The position numbers were made by a program, and so were the translations under genes. Shown here piece after piece: positions 32,033 through 42,764 of a DNA stretch of 64,000 nt (positions within the stretch are counted from its first letter, which is position 1; each line of letters starts with the position of its first letter). The notes beneath the pieces were generated by a model, which worked only from the letters and a program-made list of their open reading frames with translations, was not told the origin of the DNA and did not search any database. Source of the DNA: Uloborus plumipes (taxonomy: Eukaryota; Arthropoda; Arachnida; Araneae; Uloboridae); the NCBI GenBank assembly GCA_038373865.1, contig JAXGGA010002837.1, positions 1-64,000 on the forward strand, in the 5' to 3' direction.

Positions 32033-33190
32033 CGCATGTAATACAGCTGCTAGCCGCAAATGTCAGCAGTAGCCTCTCTTAAAAACTAAAATTACTGTTT
32101 AAAATTATTTATTTTCCTACCATACATTAAAAGGTGAATAATATACTAAAAATATGCAGAAATAACAAGTTCGAAGAATATTCACCCTAAGGCAAATGTT
32201 CAAAAAAAGTATGTAAAGAAAAATTCAGTTTTTACACCATGAATAAACATACAATAATATTTATTTCTATCGACGCAAATTTTTTTCGTCAATAATTAAG
32301 CATTCATGAATTTTATTCGCTTTCTATTCAATACAAAGTGAATAAAAAGAGTTTCAGAGAGCTTTGAGAGCAAGTAAATCTTTCTAAATCACTGGAAAAG
32401 ATTTACTTGTAAAATAAAATATTTACGACAGAAAATAAACTTCTCTTGTGATGAATGTAGTGACTCCATTTTTATTTTACCCTTTTAAGTTTATTCAGTT
32501 TATTTTATTTATAATTGTGGCAACAGAAGTTATTATTGTTTTTACATTCTTTAGATTTGAGTTTGCGAAGTCGCAATATGTTACGTTAATAAGATATAAG
32601 TTTCGATAGCAATCTTTATGATGTACGCATTTATAATTAAGTATTTGTATAATATTTTCACTTGAAACTATCCATTCTTATTTATTTGTGTTTTCAGTAT
32701 TTAAATGAGGTAATATTAAGAAACAAAGCTTCGAGGCTCTAAGTTGGCATTATATCTGAGAAACGTGTATGCGAAGATTTCAAAACGTTTAAAATTTTAT
32801 AAAATATATGCCAACTAATCCAGAGATCGAGCAGGCATAGCGAACAGTGCTTAGTCGAACAGTTGAAATGTTTCATTACGTGACGTCTGCCGGTCTATTA
32901 AGCTAATGGAGAAGTAAAAGCGGCGGTGTTTAATTATTGGGGCGAAGTTGGGTGCATTTATAAATGAAGTCCATAAAACTCTTTCAGAGCACTTTTACGT
33001 TACCTTAAATCAAGAGACGAGTTTGGTCCTCACTCGGGCTTTCATTTGTAATTAAAGTTCTAGAAGTTTTGCTTAATTTTCCAAAACAGCTCCCAAAATT
33101 AGTTGATTCAGGTTTTTAGAAGGAGAAATTGTAAGCACAATATGACTCGTGTATTTAGAGATCTCTCAGAATTAAAAGTCAATTCTTTAG
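32033..33190. other. Unrecognised AT-rich stretch
   Basis: No gene, RNA or shared repeat was found. Confidence 0.4.
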
Positions 33191-33214
33191 GAATCAGCTT
33201 GGACTAGTGGTACA

Positions 33215-33490
33215 ACATCGATGTCGATGTTTTGGAAGCGTCGATGCTTTTGTTACAATGTCGATGATATTTTTCTGTCGATGTTTATAAAACATCTATA
33301 TTTTGTGTTGGATGTTTTTTTATGTCGATGTTTTACATCTGTTTCTTAAAAAATAATAAATTAAATATTTCATAGAGATGCTATATCAATAGAAAAAACA
33401 TTCATGCTCCAAAACATCGATGTCAAAATTAGAAAGTCGATAGTATCGATACATTAACCCAATAACATCGATTTCGAAACATCTATGACT
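33215..33490. repeat. TCGATGTT-rich repeat
   Basis: At least eight words of the TCGATGT/ACATCGA type occur in both orientations. Prominent ones are ACATCGATGTCGATGTTTTG at 33218 and AACATCGATTTCGAAACATC near 33463. Sequence of the same flavour lies at 49665-49735. It is probably a terminal-repeat region of an unassigned element. Confidence 0.5.
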
Positions 33491-34034
33491 GAAACCTAAA
33501 CTGAAAGTAAATCCTATTCAGTGTTAAGGTGAAAATTATAACTTCAAAAATTTAGTACTGGTAAAGTGTTTGGCGCAATGCCAACTTTCGTCTTATTGGA
33601 AAGCAGAGTTGTCAATATTGAAATGTGAAAATTAGGTAAACTTAAAGGTAAAATTAGGGTAACTGCAAGAATAAATTTCGCAAAAAAACGTTTGAGTAAT
33701 TCATAGTTGTGCAAAAGTGGATGCTTATTTCACCCCTAAAAAAAGTCTATTGGGTACTTTTCTTTTATAGGTGCGTCAATTGGCTTCGCGATTTGTTTAC
33801 TTTTTACATTAACGCATATAAAACTGTAACTATTACTTTGATACCATCTTTGCTCCCCTTTTTCCTGTCTTAAATTTTTGAGAACTTTTAATCCTTATTA
33901 ATGACTTATTAGATTTATTTAGCCTAATCATTTAATATTTTATATGATCTTTGAATGTTTTTGTTTTTTGGCGGGTTACTTTAGTCGAACTTTATATGTT
34001 GTTTTATGGCTATACTTTAGCGGACCATTTTACC
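33491..34034. other. Unrecognised stretch
   Basis: Only short AT-rich frames are present; nothing supportable. Confidence 0.4.
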
Positions 34035-35650
34035 TTTTTAGCCTACTTTCCCGTTAAAAATAAAAGAAACGAAAAAAGCATTAAAATTGGCTTAATGCAT
34101 CTAAAAAATGTCGCCAAGTCCAAAAAATGTCGCCAAGTCCAAAAAATATCGCCAAGTAAAAAAAATATCGCCAAGTAAAAAAAAGTCAAAAAGAAACAAA
34201 AAAAATGAAATAAATATCGAAAAATTAAAAATTTGAAAGTAGGGTATTGAGATGGGGAATTTGTGTGTCTGTCGGTCGGTCTGTCGGTCTGTCTGTCCCC
34301 CCCTAATAACTTTTGAATGAACATTCCGATTTGGACAAACTTTTTTTTGTTGGAAAGATCTCGGCGAGTACAGCTCATTCCCATATTTGATTTTTTGATT
34401 TGAACAATTTTTGGTTCAACTTTGAGCCGTTCAAATAACCGGTCCCGCGATACTAACTTTTGAATTAACAGTCCGATTTGAACAAACTTTTTTTTGTTCG
34501 AAAGATCTTTTCAAGGATACTTCATTCCCGTACCTACATTTTTGATTTGAACAATTTTTTCGTTCAACATTGAACCGTTCAAAAAAGCTCTCACACCTAA
34601 TAACTTTTGAGTGAACAGTCCGATTTAAACAAACTTTTTTTTGTTCGAAAGATTTCGGCAAGGATGCTTCATTACCGTATTTAAATTTTCAATTTGAACA
34701 TTTTTTCGTTCAACATTGAACCGTTCAAACAACCTTTCCCCACCTAATAACTTTTAAGTGAACCGTCGGAATTGAATAAACTTTTTTTTGTTCGAAAGAT
34801 CTCGGAGAGGCTCCTTCCCATATTTCACTTTTCAATCTGAACAATTTTTCGTTCAATGATGAACCGTTCAGAAAAAATTTTAACATGAGCGCCTACGGAG
34901 AAATTTAAATTGAATGTTGATTCTGAACTTCAAGGCGGATTTCCTTCAAACTAACTTTGTAAGAAAATGGTTTTGATAAATAATGTATTGTAAAGTACTT
35001 TTCTGAATAATCTTCTGTGAGGACTCTGATTCCGACTCCGACTCCGCAGACATGGCGGAAATGCAGGCTCAGAAAAAAATGACTGACTGGGCAGACGATT
35101 TTTTGTTTATTTATTTATTTGTTTTGTTTAATTTATTATTATTATGATTTTTTTTTTTGGCAGACGATATTTTTTTTTTTTTTTGTTAACAAAAATTTTT
35201 CATTCACGAGAGCATTTTATTCTTTATTTATATTTAACAACTGGCAACGGATTAAAAATGAAATTCAAGACATTTTATTAACGAACGAGTTTTTTTTTTT
35301 CTTTCTTTGATAAAATGTGTTTTGAAGTTCTTTGTACTTTTATTTTATTTGTTTATTTTTTTTTCTTTTGAAAACGATTGTGGAATTTTTCTACGGAAGA
35401 ACTATAACAGTTACATTCTTTAAAAGGTGCGACAAAACTTAATTGACTCGTTTATTTAATTTTTACGTGTCTATTTCATCTTATGAGAGGGGTATATTTT
35501 GCTTTTAGAAATCAGCTTTAAGTGCTATAGAGGTATGTTTGACATAATTTTCAGTTTCAGATAATCAAGAGAATATTGATCAGATGCTACAATGCCGATT
35601 TCGATGTACGGGAAAGTAGGCTCGTTTAGTTCTTGACAGAACTTCTTGTT
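34035..35650 (-). mobile_element. R147 element, copy 3 (inverted)
   Basis: This copy reads from TTTTTAGCCTACTTTCCCG to AGTTCTTGACAGAACT and TTCTTGTT, opposite to copy 1. In order from the left it has ATGTCGCCAAGTCC-type repeats (34105-34175), a GTCTGTCGGTCGG tract (34265-34300) and four units of about 147 bp (ACTTTTGAAT-type landmarks near 34310, 34455, 34600, 34749). The GAGGACTCTGATTCCGACTC segment (about 35020) and T-rich tracts follow. No coding region. Confidence 0.85.
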
Positions 35651-35899
35651 ATGGTTTAGTTTCGTGTTTTGGCTGGTTATATTCAATTTATTGAAACATT
35701 CAGAGTTCTTGAATTGCTTATTTCTTTAAAAGTTCATTAAAGAGACAAAACAACCAAATCCCCAAACATGTAACTTAGAAGCCACTTTGTTCAAACATGG
35801 CGGCAATGAATAAAGTGAAAATAATCGATACATTTTAAAATGCGCGAAGTGACCCGTAATTGAAAGGTACCAAGCATTGCATTTCCAAAATACTAATAA
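35651..35899. other. Short unassigned stretch
   Basis: A 70-codon minus-strand frame extends across part of it (35726-35938) without recognisable features. Nothing is called. Confidence 0.3.
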
Positions 35900-36040
35900 C
35901 ACAGGTCTGAAAAAAAAAAGATTTTCGAACAGATGCATGGGATGTTTTGACTGATTTTACTGTTTTTCGGTGTGCTGAATCCAAATATGAGTTTCATTTT
36001 TTTTCCATCACGTACATAATTTTTGCAATACGTGAGGACT
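35900..36040 (+). repeat. Dispersed repeat, copy a
   Basis: CATGGGATGTTTT, CTGTTTTTCGGTGTGCTGAA and CATCACGTACA match, in reverse orientation, the segment at 45600-45785. Both translate in one frame to AWD(V/I)L, then VFR(C/Y)AE, so the repeat may derive from coding sequence. Confidence 0.55.
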
Positions 36041-36189
36041 TAAATGCCAAAGTCGAAAAAACAAGTTACAAAGAAAATCATGCATTTATTTAAAAAAAGC
36101 TTTACAATTTTTTTACTCATTACAACACATTTTAAAAAGTGGATCACATTTAGTGTTTACTCCTTTTTACGGTAAAACCTTTTTTTTTT

Positions 36190-36800
36190 TCTTTTTATTG
36201 ATACTCCTATTGGTGCGCTTTCGTTGGTTATGGATCTCGATGTTTCCCGCTTGAGCATCCAACAGTAGTATGACATATTTACGTCCCACCTTCCTTGGTA
36301 ACGTCTCTCTATGTCTTTCACATCTCGATAAAACCTCTCATCCTATTCCTCACTAAAACCACCAAGGTTTTAGGGAAAATAGTCTACATGTGAATGCAGA
36401 AAATGGATTTTTAAACTCATGTTACGGTGCTGCACTTTGAAGGCAGCCAACATTCTCTTAATGAGGTTTTCAGAGCCATAGTCTTTGCTACTTCCCAAAA
36501 ACTTTGGTACCACATCCTTGAATGAGTTCTAGGCTTCTTTTTCAGTTTTATTCATTGATTGATTCAAAAAACAATGGGTAAGATAAAAGTTTGCTTATGT
36601 CAGGTCCTATGAATATTCCTTCTTTCAATTTAGCTTCAGAAAACTTCGGAAACTTCAAACAAATATATTTGAAAGTCTCCATCTTTTAACAAACCCTCGA
36701 AAAATTGCTTCATCAGTCCTAATTTAATGTGAAGATTTAGAAACAGCATTTTTTCACGATCAACCACTATACTGCCCAACGTGGAATATCACGACTAGCC
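36190..36800 (-). pseudogene. Relic of a transposon-associated protein
   Basis: The minus strand translates, with in-frame stops, into a recognisable run of blocks: KMLFLNLHIKLGLMKQF (about 36740), EAKLKEGIFIGPD (about 36610), SFKDVVPKFLG (about 36515), NMSLKIHFLHSHVDYFP (about 36410), RFYRDVKDIERRYQGRW (about 36300) and YYCWMLKRE (about 36255). I recognise these blocks from a recurrent uncharacterised family in arthropod and cnidarian genomes that behaves like a mobile-element protein; its biochemical function is not known to me. Stops lie within the NLGGFSEE segment and elsewhere. An R147 element (copy 4) is inserted just upstream on this strand. Confidence 0.6.
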
Positions 36801-37118
36801 TCAGCACCTTTGACGATTTCTATTTTAACAAGAAGTTCTGTCAAGAACTAAACGAGCCTACTTTCCCGTACATCGACATCGGCATTCTCGCATCTGATCA
36901 TTATTCTCTTGATTATCTGAGACTGAAAATTATGTTAAACATACCTTTTTAGCACTTAGAGCTGATTTCGAAAAGAAAAATATACCCCTCTCATCAGATG
37001 AAATAGACACGTAAAAAGTAATTAACAAATAAAGTTTTGTCGCGAATTTTAAAGAGTGTAACTGTTACAGTTCCTCCGTAGAAAAAATCCTCCATCGTTT
37101 TCAAAAAAAAAAAAATAA

Positions 37119-37734
37119 TGTAACGAGTCCGTAGCACCTTCAACTTTCTTAAATGATCATTCCAATCTTGAGGAAATAACTATAAATTTATTTACAAGTA
37201 TTTACACTATTTACAATATGAGCAGGAAACAATTGCTAAACATCCAGCAATTAGGTAGCAAAACAGTACACTGTACTCTCAACAGTAACTCAGCACCACG
37301 TATCAAACGTGAACAGTAATTAAGCAATTACAAAAGCAAAACAACCATTCGCCAAGCGAACGAAAACGAGCATCTCAGAAAGCCCATCTGAGAAAAACTG
37401 ACTGACTTGTGTTCAAGGCCAGCTATTTATACACGGAAAGAATTCCCGACAACTTTCTAGTAATATCTGGAATATTCCAAATCATTCATAACTTTAAACA
37501 ATTCATTCAAGAAAACGCTAGAAATAAAAAGAAAAACACCACTCCGAGCGAAAATTTCTTCACGCTTATTAAAGTTAGGGCAAGTGTAAAAACTACAAAG
37601 TGTTACGGGGCCGGTATACAAGTGATAAAAGTGATATCTTCAGATACTTTTGCAACATGACGTCAGATAAAACCAAAACTAATGAAAATGATGCAAGGCA
37701 GGAAAAACAACAACTATTTACAAGATTTGTAACA
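37119..37734 (-). repeat. 3' LTR of the gypsy element
   Basis: 616 bp, TGTAAC...GTAACA on the plus strand. It appears base-for-base identical to the other LTR by eye. It contains A/T-rich blocks and a TATTTATACACGG word (37425). The promoter orientation is minus strand, into flanking DNA. Confidence 0.95.
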
Positions 37735-37748
37735 TTGCCCCCTTCCCA
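37735..37748 (-). promoter_or_regulatory. Polypurine tract
   Basis: Immediately inside the 3' LTR the minus strand reads TGGGAAGGGGGCAA. This is a purine-rich run suited to priming plus-strand DNA synthesis. Confidence 0.8.
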
Positions 37749-37966
37749 AGGACTGCACGTCCCGGGCAGTACAATCCCCAGAAAGGAAGCAAGGGAAGAC
37801 TTACAGATGCACACATTACATGATGACCAATCATAAACATGATAAACAATAACAATGAGAACATGAAAGAAATAATAACATTGATAAAGTAATATTCCAA
37901 ACAATTAAAGGCGAAAGTTATTTACAAAATTTACAAACAAATTACCATGGTAGCTTTAGATTTACT

Positions 37967-40900
37967 TTACGAACTATGGCCATAGTATGGGGCTAGCCGA
38001 TCATAATGGACAACCCTAGGTTTTGAATGTGATGACTTCTGGATCCTCACTACGACGTCGTTCAGCCGGTGAAGGACTGTGTAGGGTCCATCCCAATGCG
38101 ACTGCAATTTGGGTGACAGACCTTTACGTCGGATGGGATTCCATAGCCACACCTTGTCACCTTCTTGAAAGTCATGACCAGTGGACCTTGTGTCGTATCG
38201 GGTCTTCATCTTCTCCGTTGCGATGTTGATTCGCTCCCGTGCGAAGTGATGAACGTCTTCCAACCGGGCCTGGAGATCCTGGACGTACTCCTCAGGCGAT
38301 GAAGGCGCATCTGGAGGGAGACCGAAGACGAGATCACAAGGTAGCCGAAGCTCTCGGCCGAAGAGCATCTGTGATGGGGAATATCCGGTGGTCTCGTGGA
38401 CAGCACTGCGGTAGGCCAGCAGAAACAGAGGAAGTTTCTTGTCCCAATCCTGTTGATTTTTGGAGACCATAAGCGAGAGATTATTAAGGATTGTCCTGTT
38501 GAATCTCTCCACCATGCCGTCCGATTGTGGGTGTAGTGGTGTCGTTCGAGTTTTCTCAATTTTGAGGATATCACATAGGCCCTTAAACACAGCAGAGATG
38601 AAGTTTCTTCCCTGATCGGAATGGATCTGCAAAGGGGTCCCATATCTCGAGATCCAATGCTGGACTAGAGTCTCTGCTACAGTGGTAGCTTCTTGATCCG
38701 GAATGGAATATGCTTCGGGCCATTTGGTGAAATAGTCAATGGCAACGAGGATGTATTTGTTCCCATCAGTAGTTTTCGGTAGAGGACCAAGAATGTCGAT
38801 CCCGATTCGTTCGAAAGGAGCTCCTACGTTGTAAAGATGTAGCTTCCCGCGGCTTCTTCTCTTCGGTCCTTTACGGGCAGCACAGGCGTCACAAGAATGA
38901 CACCACTTCTCTACGTCATCCTTCGTCTTGCTCCAGAAGAAGCGCTCTCGAACCTTGTGGAGGGTTTTCAAGATACCAAAGTGTCCTCCAGTTGGACTAC
39001 TGTGCAGTTCCTTTAGAACGTCTGGAATTCTTGATCTGGGAAGGAGTAACTGCCATTTGAATGCTTTACCATCGTCAGATTCCCATTTCCGATACAGGAC
39101 GCCATTCCGCATCTGGAGAGATTTCCATAGAGCCCAGTATCTTTTCGTTGCAGGACTGTAGATAGAAACGTCTTGCCAACTAGGTCGCCGACTGTCCTTT
39201 TCCATTAACTCTATGATAGGTTTAAGGTCTGGGTCTTCAAGCTGATCTTTTCTTACTTGGTCGTCACTCCATGGATCGGGATCTGAAGATGTTGATGTAG
39301 CAGTAACTTGGCAGGCAGTAGGGATTGTCGTCCCGTACTGTTTCTCTATTCGGGAGCAATAATGGCAGTTCTCGGAACAAGGTCTTCTTGACAATGCGTC
39401 AGCATTACCGTGTGACAAACCTTTTCGGTGCTTAATCTCGATGTCATATTCCTGGAGCCGCTGTATCCACCTGGCTACCTGGCCCTCTGGATTCTTGAAA
39501 TTCAAAAGCCAAGTTAAAGAGGCATGATCGGTCCGGAGCAGGAATTTACGGCCGTAGAGGTAATGATGGAAATGTTCTACAGCTTTAACTATGGCGAGCA
39601 ATTCCTTTCTCGTGACACAATAATTTCGCTCCGACTTGGATAAGCATTTGCTCCAGTAGGCGATGACATGTTCGTTACCGTCTACTTCTTGAGATAAAAC
39701 AGCTCCAACGCTCTCGTGGCTCGCATCAGTGTCAAGTATGAAGGATTTTCCAGGCTGAGGATAAGAGAGAATAGGCGTTGATGTTAAAGCCTCCTTCAGC
39801 TGTAGAAATGCATCCTCGCATTCTTTGGACCATTCAAATTTTTGTTTGCTCTCCGTCAGCTTATGCAAAGGTCGGGCAATATTGGAAAATCCCTTCACAA
39901 ACTTCCTGTAGTACGTGCAGAGCCCCAGGAAACTTCGCAGCTGATGGACATTTTCGGGGCGGCTCCAATTCTTGACTGCAGATACCTTATCTGGATCTGT
40001 TCGTACACCTTCGGAAGAGATAATGTGACCAAGGTAGTTCACCTCACGGCGGAACAGATTACACTTGGACGGGCTTAACTTCAGGTTGGCTTCCTTAAGC
40101 TTTTGCAGCACCTTCCTAAGATTAGCCAAATGTTCCTCAAAACTGCGTCCTATGATGATAATGTCGTCCAAGTAGACAAGACAGGATTCATAAGACAGTC
40201 CTCGTAACACTGATTCCATAAGACGCTCGAACGTGGCTGGTGCATTGCAGAGGCCGAAGGGCATCACTTTGAACTGCCACAAGCCTTGTCCGGTTGTAAA
40301 CGCCGTCTTCTCTCGGTCGTCGGGGTGTATCTCCACCTGCCAGTAGCCGCTCTTTAAATCCAGGGTCGAAAACCACTTGTGTCCGGAAAGGGTGTCCAGA
40401 GTGTCATCGATCCGTGGAAGAGGGTAACTGTCCTTCTTGGTGATGTCATTCAGGCGTCGGTAGTCAACACAAAATCTGGTGGAGCCGTCTTTCTTTCGGA
40501 CCAAGACGATAGGGGATGCCCAAGGACTGGATGAGGGTTCGATGACGTCATTCTCCTGCATCTCTTTCAAGAGGATCTCAACCTCTTCCTTCTTGGCGAA
40601 CGGTAGTCGTCTTGGATGCTGCTTGATAGGGGGATGATCTCCAGTGTCGATCCTATGCTGCGTTAAACTCGTGCGACCAACATCCTCGGATGTAGATGAA
40701 AACACCTGCTTGAAGTTGTCCACCAATTTTTCCGCAGCGTATCTTTGATCCTTCGATAATGGTGCACTCCCAATTAATTTCGAAGTCAAGGACTCGGAAG
40801 ACACAGTCTCGGAGGAATCAATTCTTCTGATGATGCAGTTTACGGGAGTACAAGTTGCCAACACTTCTCCTTTCTTAATATTCCTCGGTCTTTCACTCAC

Positions 40901-42667
40901 ATTGGCGACTCTCACAGGAACTGCATCCCTTGAAAGGTCCACAAGCGTAGATGCCACTAGTACTCCTTTTGGGCTATTACTCTGGTTAGGATATTCAATG
41001 AGGCCGAATTTAAAGCTGTTGTTTTCCTTGAGGGAGCCAGGTATTAGTACTTCTGATCTAGAGGGAATCGATAAATCTGTTTGGGCTATTATTTGATGAG
41101 CGGATTTTAAGTTATTTTCGGTGTTGAAAATTGCTATGTCTTCCCTCGTCGAGTGCAGCTCATTATTTTTAAAGTCGATAGAAAAATCAAATTTTCTCAA
41201 AAAGTCCAGTCCGAGAATGAAGGGATCTGTAATGTCAGCGACGAATGCCGTGTGATGGTAAGTGGCACTCCCGAACATTATTTCTAAGTTCACTTTTCCT
41301 TCAATCTTGATTTTGTCACCTATCACAGTTTGAAGAGTAATGCAGGGCGGCGTCCATAAGATCTTGAGTCCAAATTGACGAGCCACATCAGTCTTAATAA
41401 TGGTAACGTTGGCTCCTGTGTCCACAATCATTTCGCAGGGAAACCCATTCACATAAGCTGAAATGAAGAGTCCGTTGCAGCCGCCACTTCTTGGGGAAAT
41501 CTGGAAAACTTTGGGAGACTTCTTCTTTTCTTGGCGAGCTTCGCAGTTCTTTCGTACGTGGCCCTCACCGCCACATTTCCAGCACTTCAGTGGTTGTTTA
41601 CTTTGGTCCTTGTGAGCCGTAATCTTCTTCAGTGTCCCCGAGAGCTCTTGGATTTGTCGCTTAATTTCCAAGAGACGAGTTGAGTTCAAATCTTGGGCAC
41701 TCACTTCCACGCCTCTGGTCGAATGGCGATCCTTGCGAGACATTTGCTGTGCAGCCTCGAACTTCATTGCGTAAACCAGACCGGATTTAAGATCCTTAAT
41801 GTCCGCCATCCGGAGAGCCGTCTGAACCTCTGGATTTCGCACTCCATCTATGAAGTAGTTCAGGGCCAGGCTATCGCGAACACCCGAAGGACAGTCCGAG
41901 AAGGCGAGATGGGAAAGCCTCTCAACGTCTGCTGCAAAAACTTGCAAAGTCTCTCCAGCCCTCTGGAGTCGGGATTTGAGCTGAAGTTGGCTGAATTCTT
42001 TTTGGCAGGATTCGCCAAAGCGAAGCTCCAAGGCCGATGATAAGGCATCGAAGTCGCGGTGCTTGTCCTCTGGGAAGGTCTGTAGTATGTCGGCTGCATC
42101 CCCTCTCAGCGAGGCTGCAAGGTGACAGGCTTTCGTGGAAGAGTCCCAGGAGTTTGCTTCTGAAACGATGAGGAACTGCTTCTTGTAAATATTCCACGAG
42201 GTCTTCCCGTCAAACGTGGCCAGTTTGATGGACGGGCGAGAAGTTCCAGCTGCAGCTACACAGTCACTTGAGTTGTTGCAGGATGCTGATAACTTCGATT
42301 CAAGTTCTTTAATTTTCTTTTCCATATGGTTTTCTACTGTGGTGATTCGGTTCTCAACGCTATCAACTTTTTCTTCTAGAACCTCCACTTTATTTTCTAT
42401 ATTGGTAAATTTACTTTCCACCAAACTTTTCATTGACGTTAGATCGCTTTTAATTTCTTCTTGATTAGCAGCGAGATCATTTTTTAATTGTTCTTGATTA
42501 GTAGCCAGAGTCGCCATATCATTCTTGATTTCTTCTTGACTTGAAGTTATGCTAGCGGTTAAATCATTTTTTAATTGTTCTTGATTCGCAGTCATGTCAC
42601 TTTTAACAGCGTTGATCGCATCAAGGAGTTTTGTTAGTTGTTCCTCCATTGCTCGAGTAATCACCAT
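37967..42667 (-). CDS. Gag-Pol polyprotein of Ty3/gypsy element
   Basis: A single 1,566-residue frame encodes the capsid and replication enzymes of the retrotransposon. A coiled-coil-like N-terminus with repeated NQEQLKND-type heptads (about 25-125) precedes a Gag capsid region (about 145-310) and a zinc knuckle CWKCGGEGHVRKNC (362-375). The aspartic protease has VDTGAN (415-420). Reverse transcriptase has STLDLKSGY (D770) and YLDD (832-835). RNase H residues D979, E1022, D1047 and D1090 follow. Integrase has an HHCC zinc motif (H1222, H1229, C1256, C1259), a D1291-D1351-E1387 triad with 35 residues between the last two, and a GPY motif (1527-1529). Gag and Pol are fused without a frameshift or stop. 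I chose the ATG 98 bp inside the 5' LTR as the first in frame. No chromodomain is seen. Confidence 0.97.
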   Translation of the reverse strand: MVITRAMEEQLTKLLDAINAVKSDMTANQEQLKNDLTASITSSQEEIKNDMATLATNQEQLKNDLAANQEEIKSDLTSMKSLVESKFTNIENKVEVLEEKVDSVENRITTVENHMEKKIKELESKLSASCNNSSDCVAAAGTSRPSIKLATFDGKTSWNIYKKQFLIVSEANSWDSSTKACHLAASLRGDAADILQTFPEDKHRDFDALSSALELRFGESCQKEFSQLQLKSRLQRAGETLQVFAADVERLSHLAFSDCPSGVRDSLALNYFIDGVRNPEVQTALRMADIKDLKSGLVYAMKFEAAQQMSRKDRHSTRGVEVSAQDLNSTRLLEIKRQIQELSGTLKKITAHKDQSKQPLKCWKCGGEGHVRKNCEARQEKKKSPKVFQISPRSGGCNGLFISAYVNGFPCEMIVDTGANVTIIKTDVARQFGLKILWTPPCITLQTVIGDKIKIEGKVNLEIMFGSATYHHTAFVADITDPFILGLDFLRKFDFSIDFKNNELHSTREDIAIFNTENNLKSAHQIIAQTDLSIPSRSEVLIPGSLKENNSFKFGLIEYPNQSNSPKGVLVASTLVDLSRDAVPVRVANVSERPRNIKKGEVLATCTPVNCIIRRIDSSETVSSESLTSKLIGSAPLSKDQRYAAEKLVDNFKQVFSSTSEDVGRTSLTQHRIDTGDHPPIKQHPRRLPFAKKEEVEILLKEMQENDVIEPSSSPWASPIVLVRKKDGSTRFCVDYRRLNDITKKDSYPLPRIDDTLDTLSGHKWFSTLDLKSGYWQVEIHPDDREKTAFTTGQGLWQFKVMPFGLCNAPATFERLMESVLRGLSYESCLVYLDDIIIIGRSFEEHLANLRKVLQKLKEANLKLSPSKCNLFRREVNYLGHIISSEGVRTDPDKVSAVKNWSRPENVHQLRSFLGLCTYYRKFVKGFSNIARPLHKLTESKQKFEWSKECEDAFLQLKEALTSTPILSYPQPGKSFILDTDASHESVGAVLSQEVDGNEHVIAYWSKCLSKSERNYCVTRKELLAIVKAVEHFHHYLYGRKFLLRTDHASLTWLLNFKNPEGQVARWIQRLQEYDIEIKHRKGLSHGNADALSRRPCSENCHYCSRIEKQYGTTIPTACQVTATSTSSDPDPWSDDQVRKDQLEDPDLKPIIELMEKDSRRPSWQDVSIYSPATKRYWALWKSLQMRNGVLYRKWESDDGKAFKWQLLLPRSRIPDVLKELHSSPTGGHFGILKTLHKVRERFFWSKTKDDVEKWCHSCDACAARKGPKRRSRGKLHLYNVGAPFERIGIDILGPLPKTTDGNKYILVAIDYFTKWPEAYSIPDQEATTVAETLVQHWISRYGTPLQIHSDQGRNFISAVFKGLCDILKIEKTRTTPLHPQSDGMVERFNRTILNNLSLMVSKNQQDWDKKLPLFLLAYRSAVHETTGYSPSQMLFGRELRLPCDLVFGLPPDAPSSPEEYVQDLQARLEDVHHFARERINIATEKMKTRYDTRSTGHDFQEGDKVWLWNPIRRKGLSPKLQSHWDGPYTVLHRLNDVVVRIQKSSHSKPRVVHYDRLAPYYGHSS

Positions 42668-42742
42668 AAAATTCTGAAGTCAAAAAGTCCTCAGGAAGAA
42701 AAGTCCAAGTTCACAGAAAGTTCCAAGAAAGTCCTTGAAGAT

Positions 42743-42760
42743 GCCCCACGTTGGGCGCCA
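42743..42760 (-). promoter_or_regulatory. Primer-binding site for tRNA-Lys
   Basis: On the minus strand TGGCGCCCAACGTGGGGC begins four bases after the 5' LTR. This is the 18-nt complement of the 3' end of the animal tRNA-Lys(CUU) type, as I know it from elements and retroviruses using tRNA-Lys1,2. It fixes the element's orientation. Confidence 0.88.
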
Positions 42761-42764
42761 AAAT

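Noticed and set aside
37115..37118. Longer target duplication for the gypsy element
   Set aside because: Only ATAA matches on both sides; the fifth base differs, and the A/AAT-rich site makes longer apparent matches unreliable.
37409..37660. Identical 83-codon frames at 37409-37660 and 43055-43306
   Set aside because: They are the same sequence in the two LTRs and have no coding features; they are explained by LTR duplication.
38206..38643. Several 60-145 codon frames within 37967-42667 on both strands
   Set aside because: They overlap the intact Gag-Pol frame in other phases and look like chance or complement frames.
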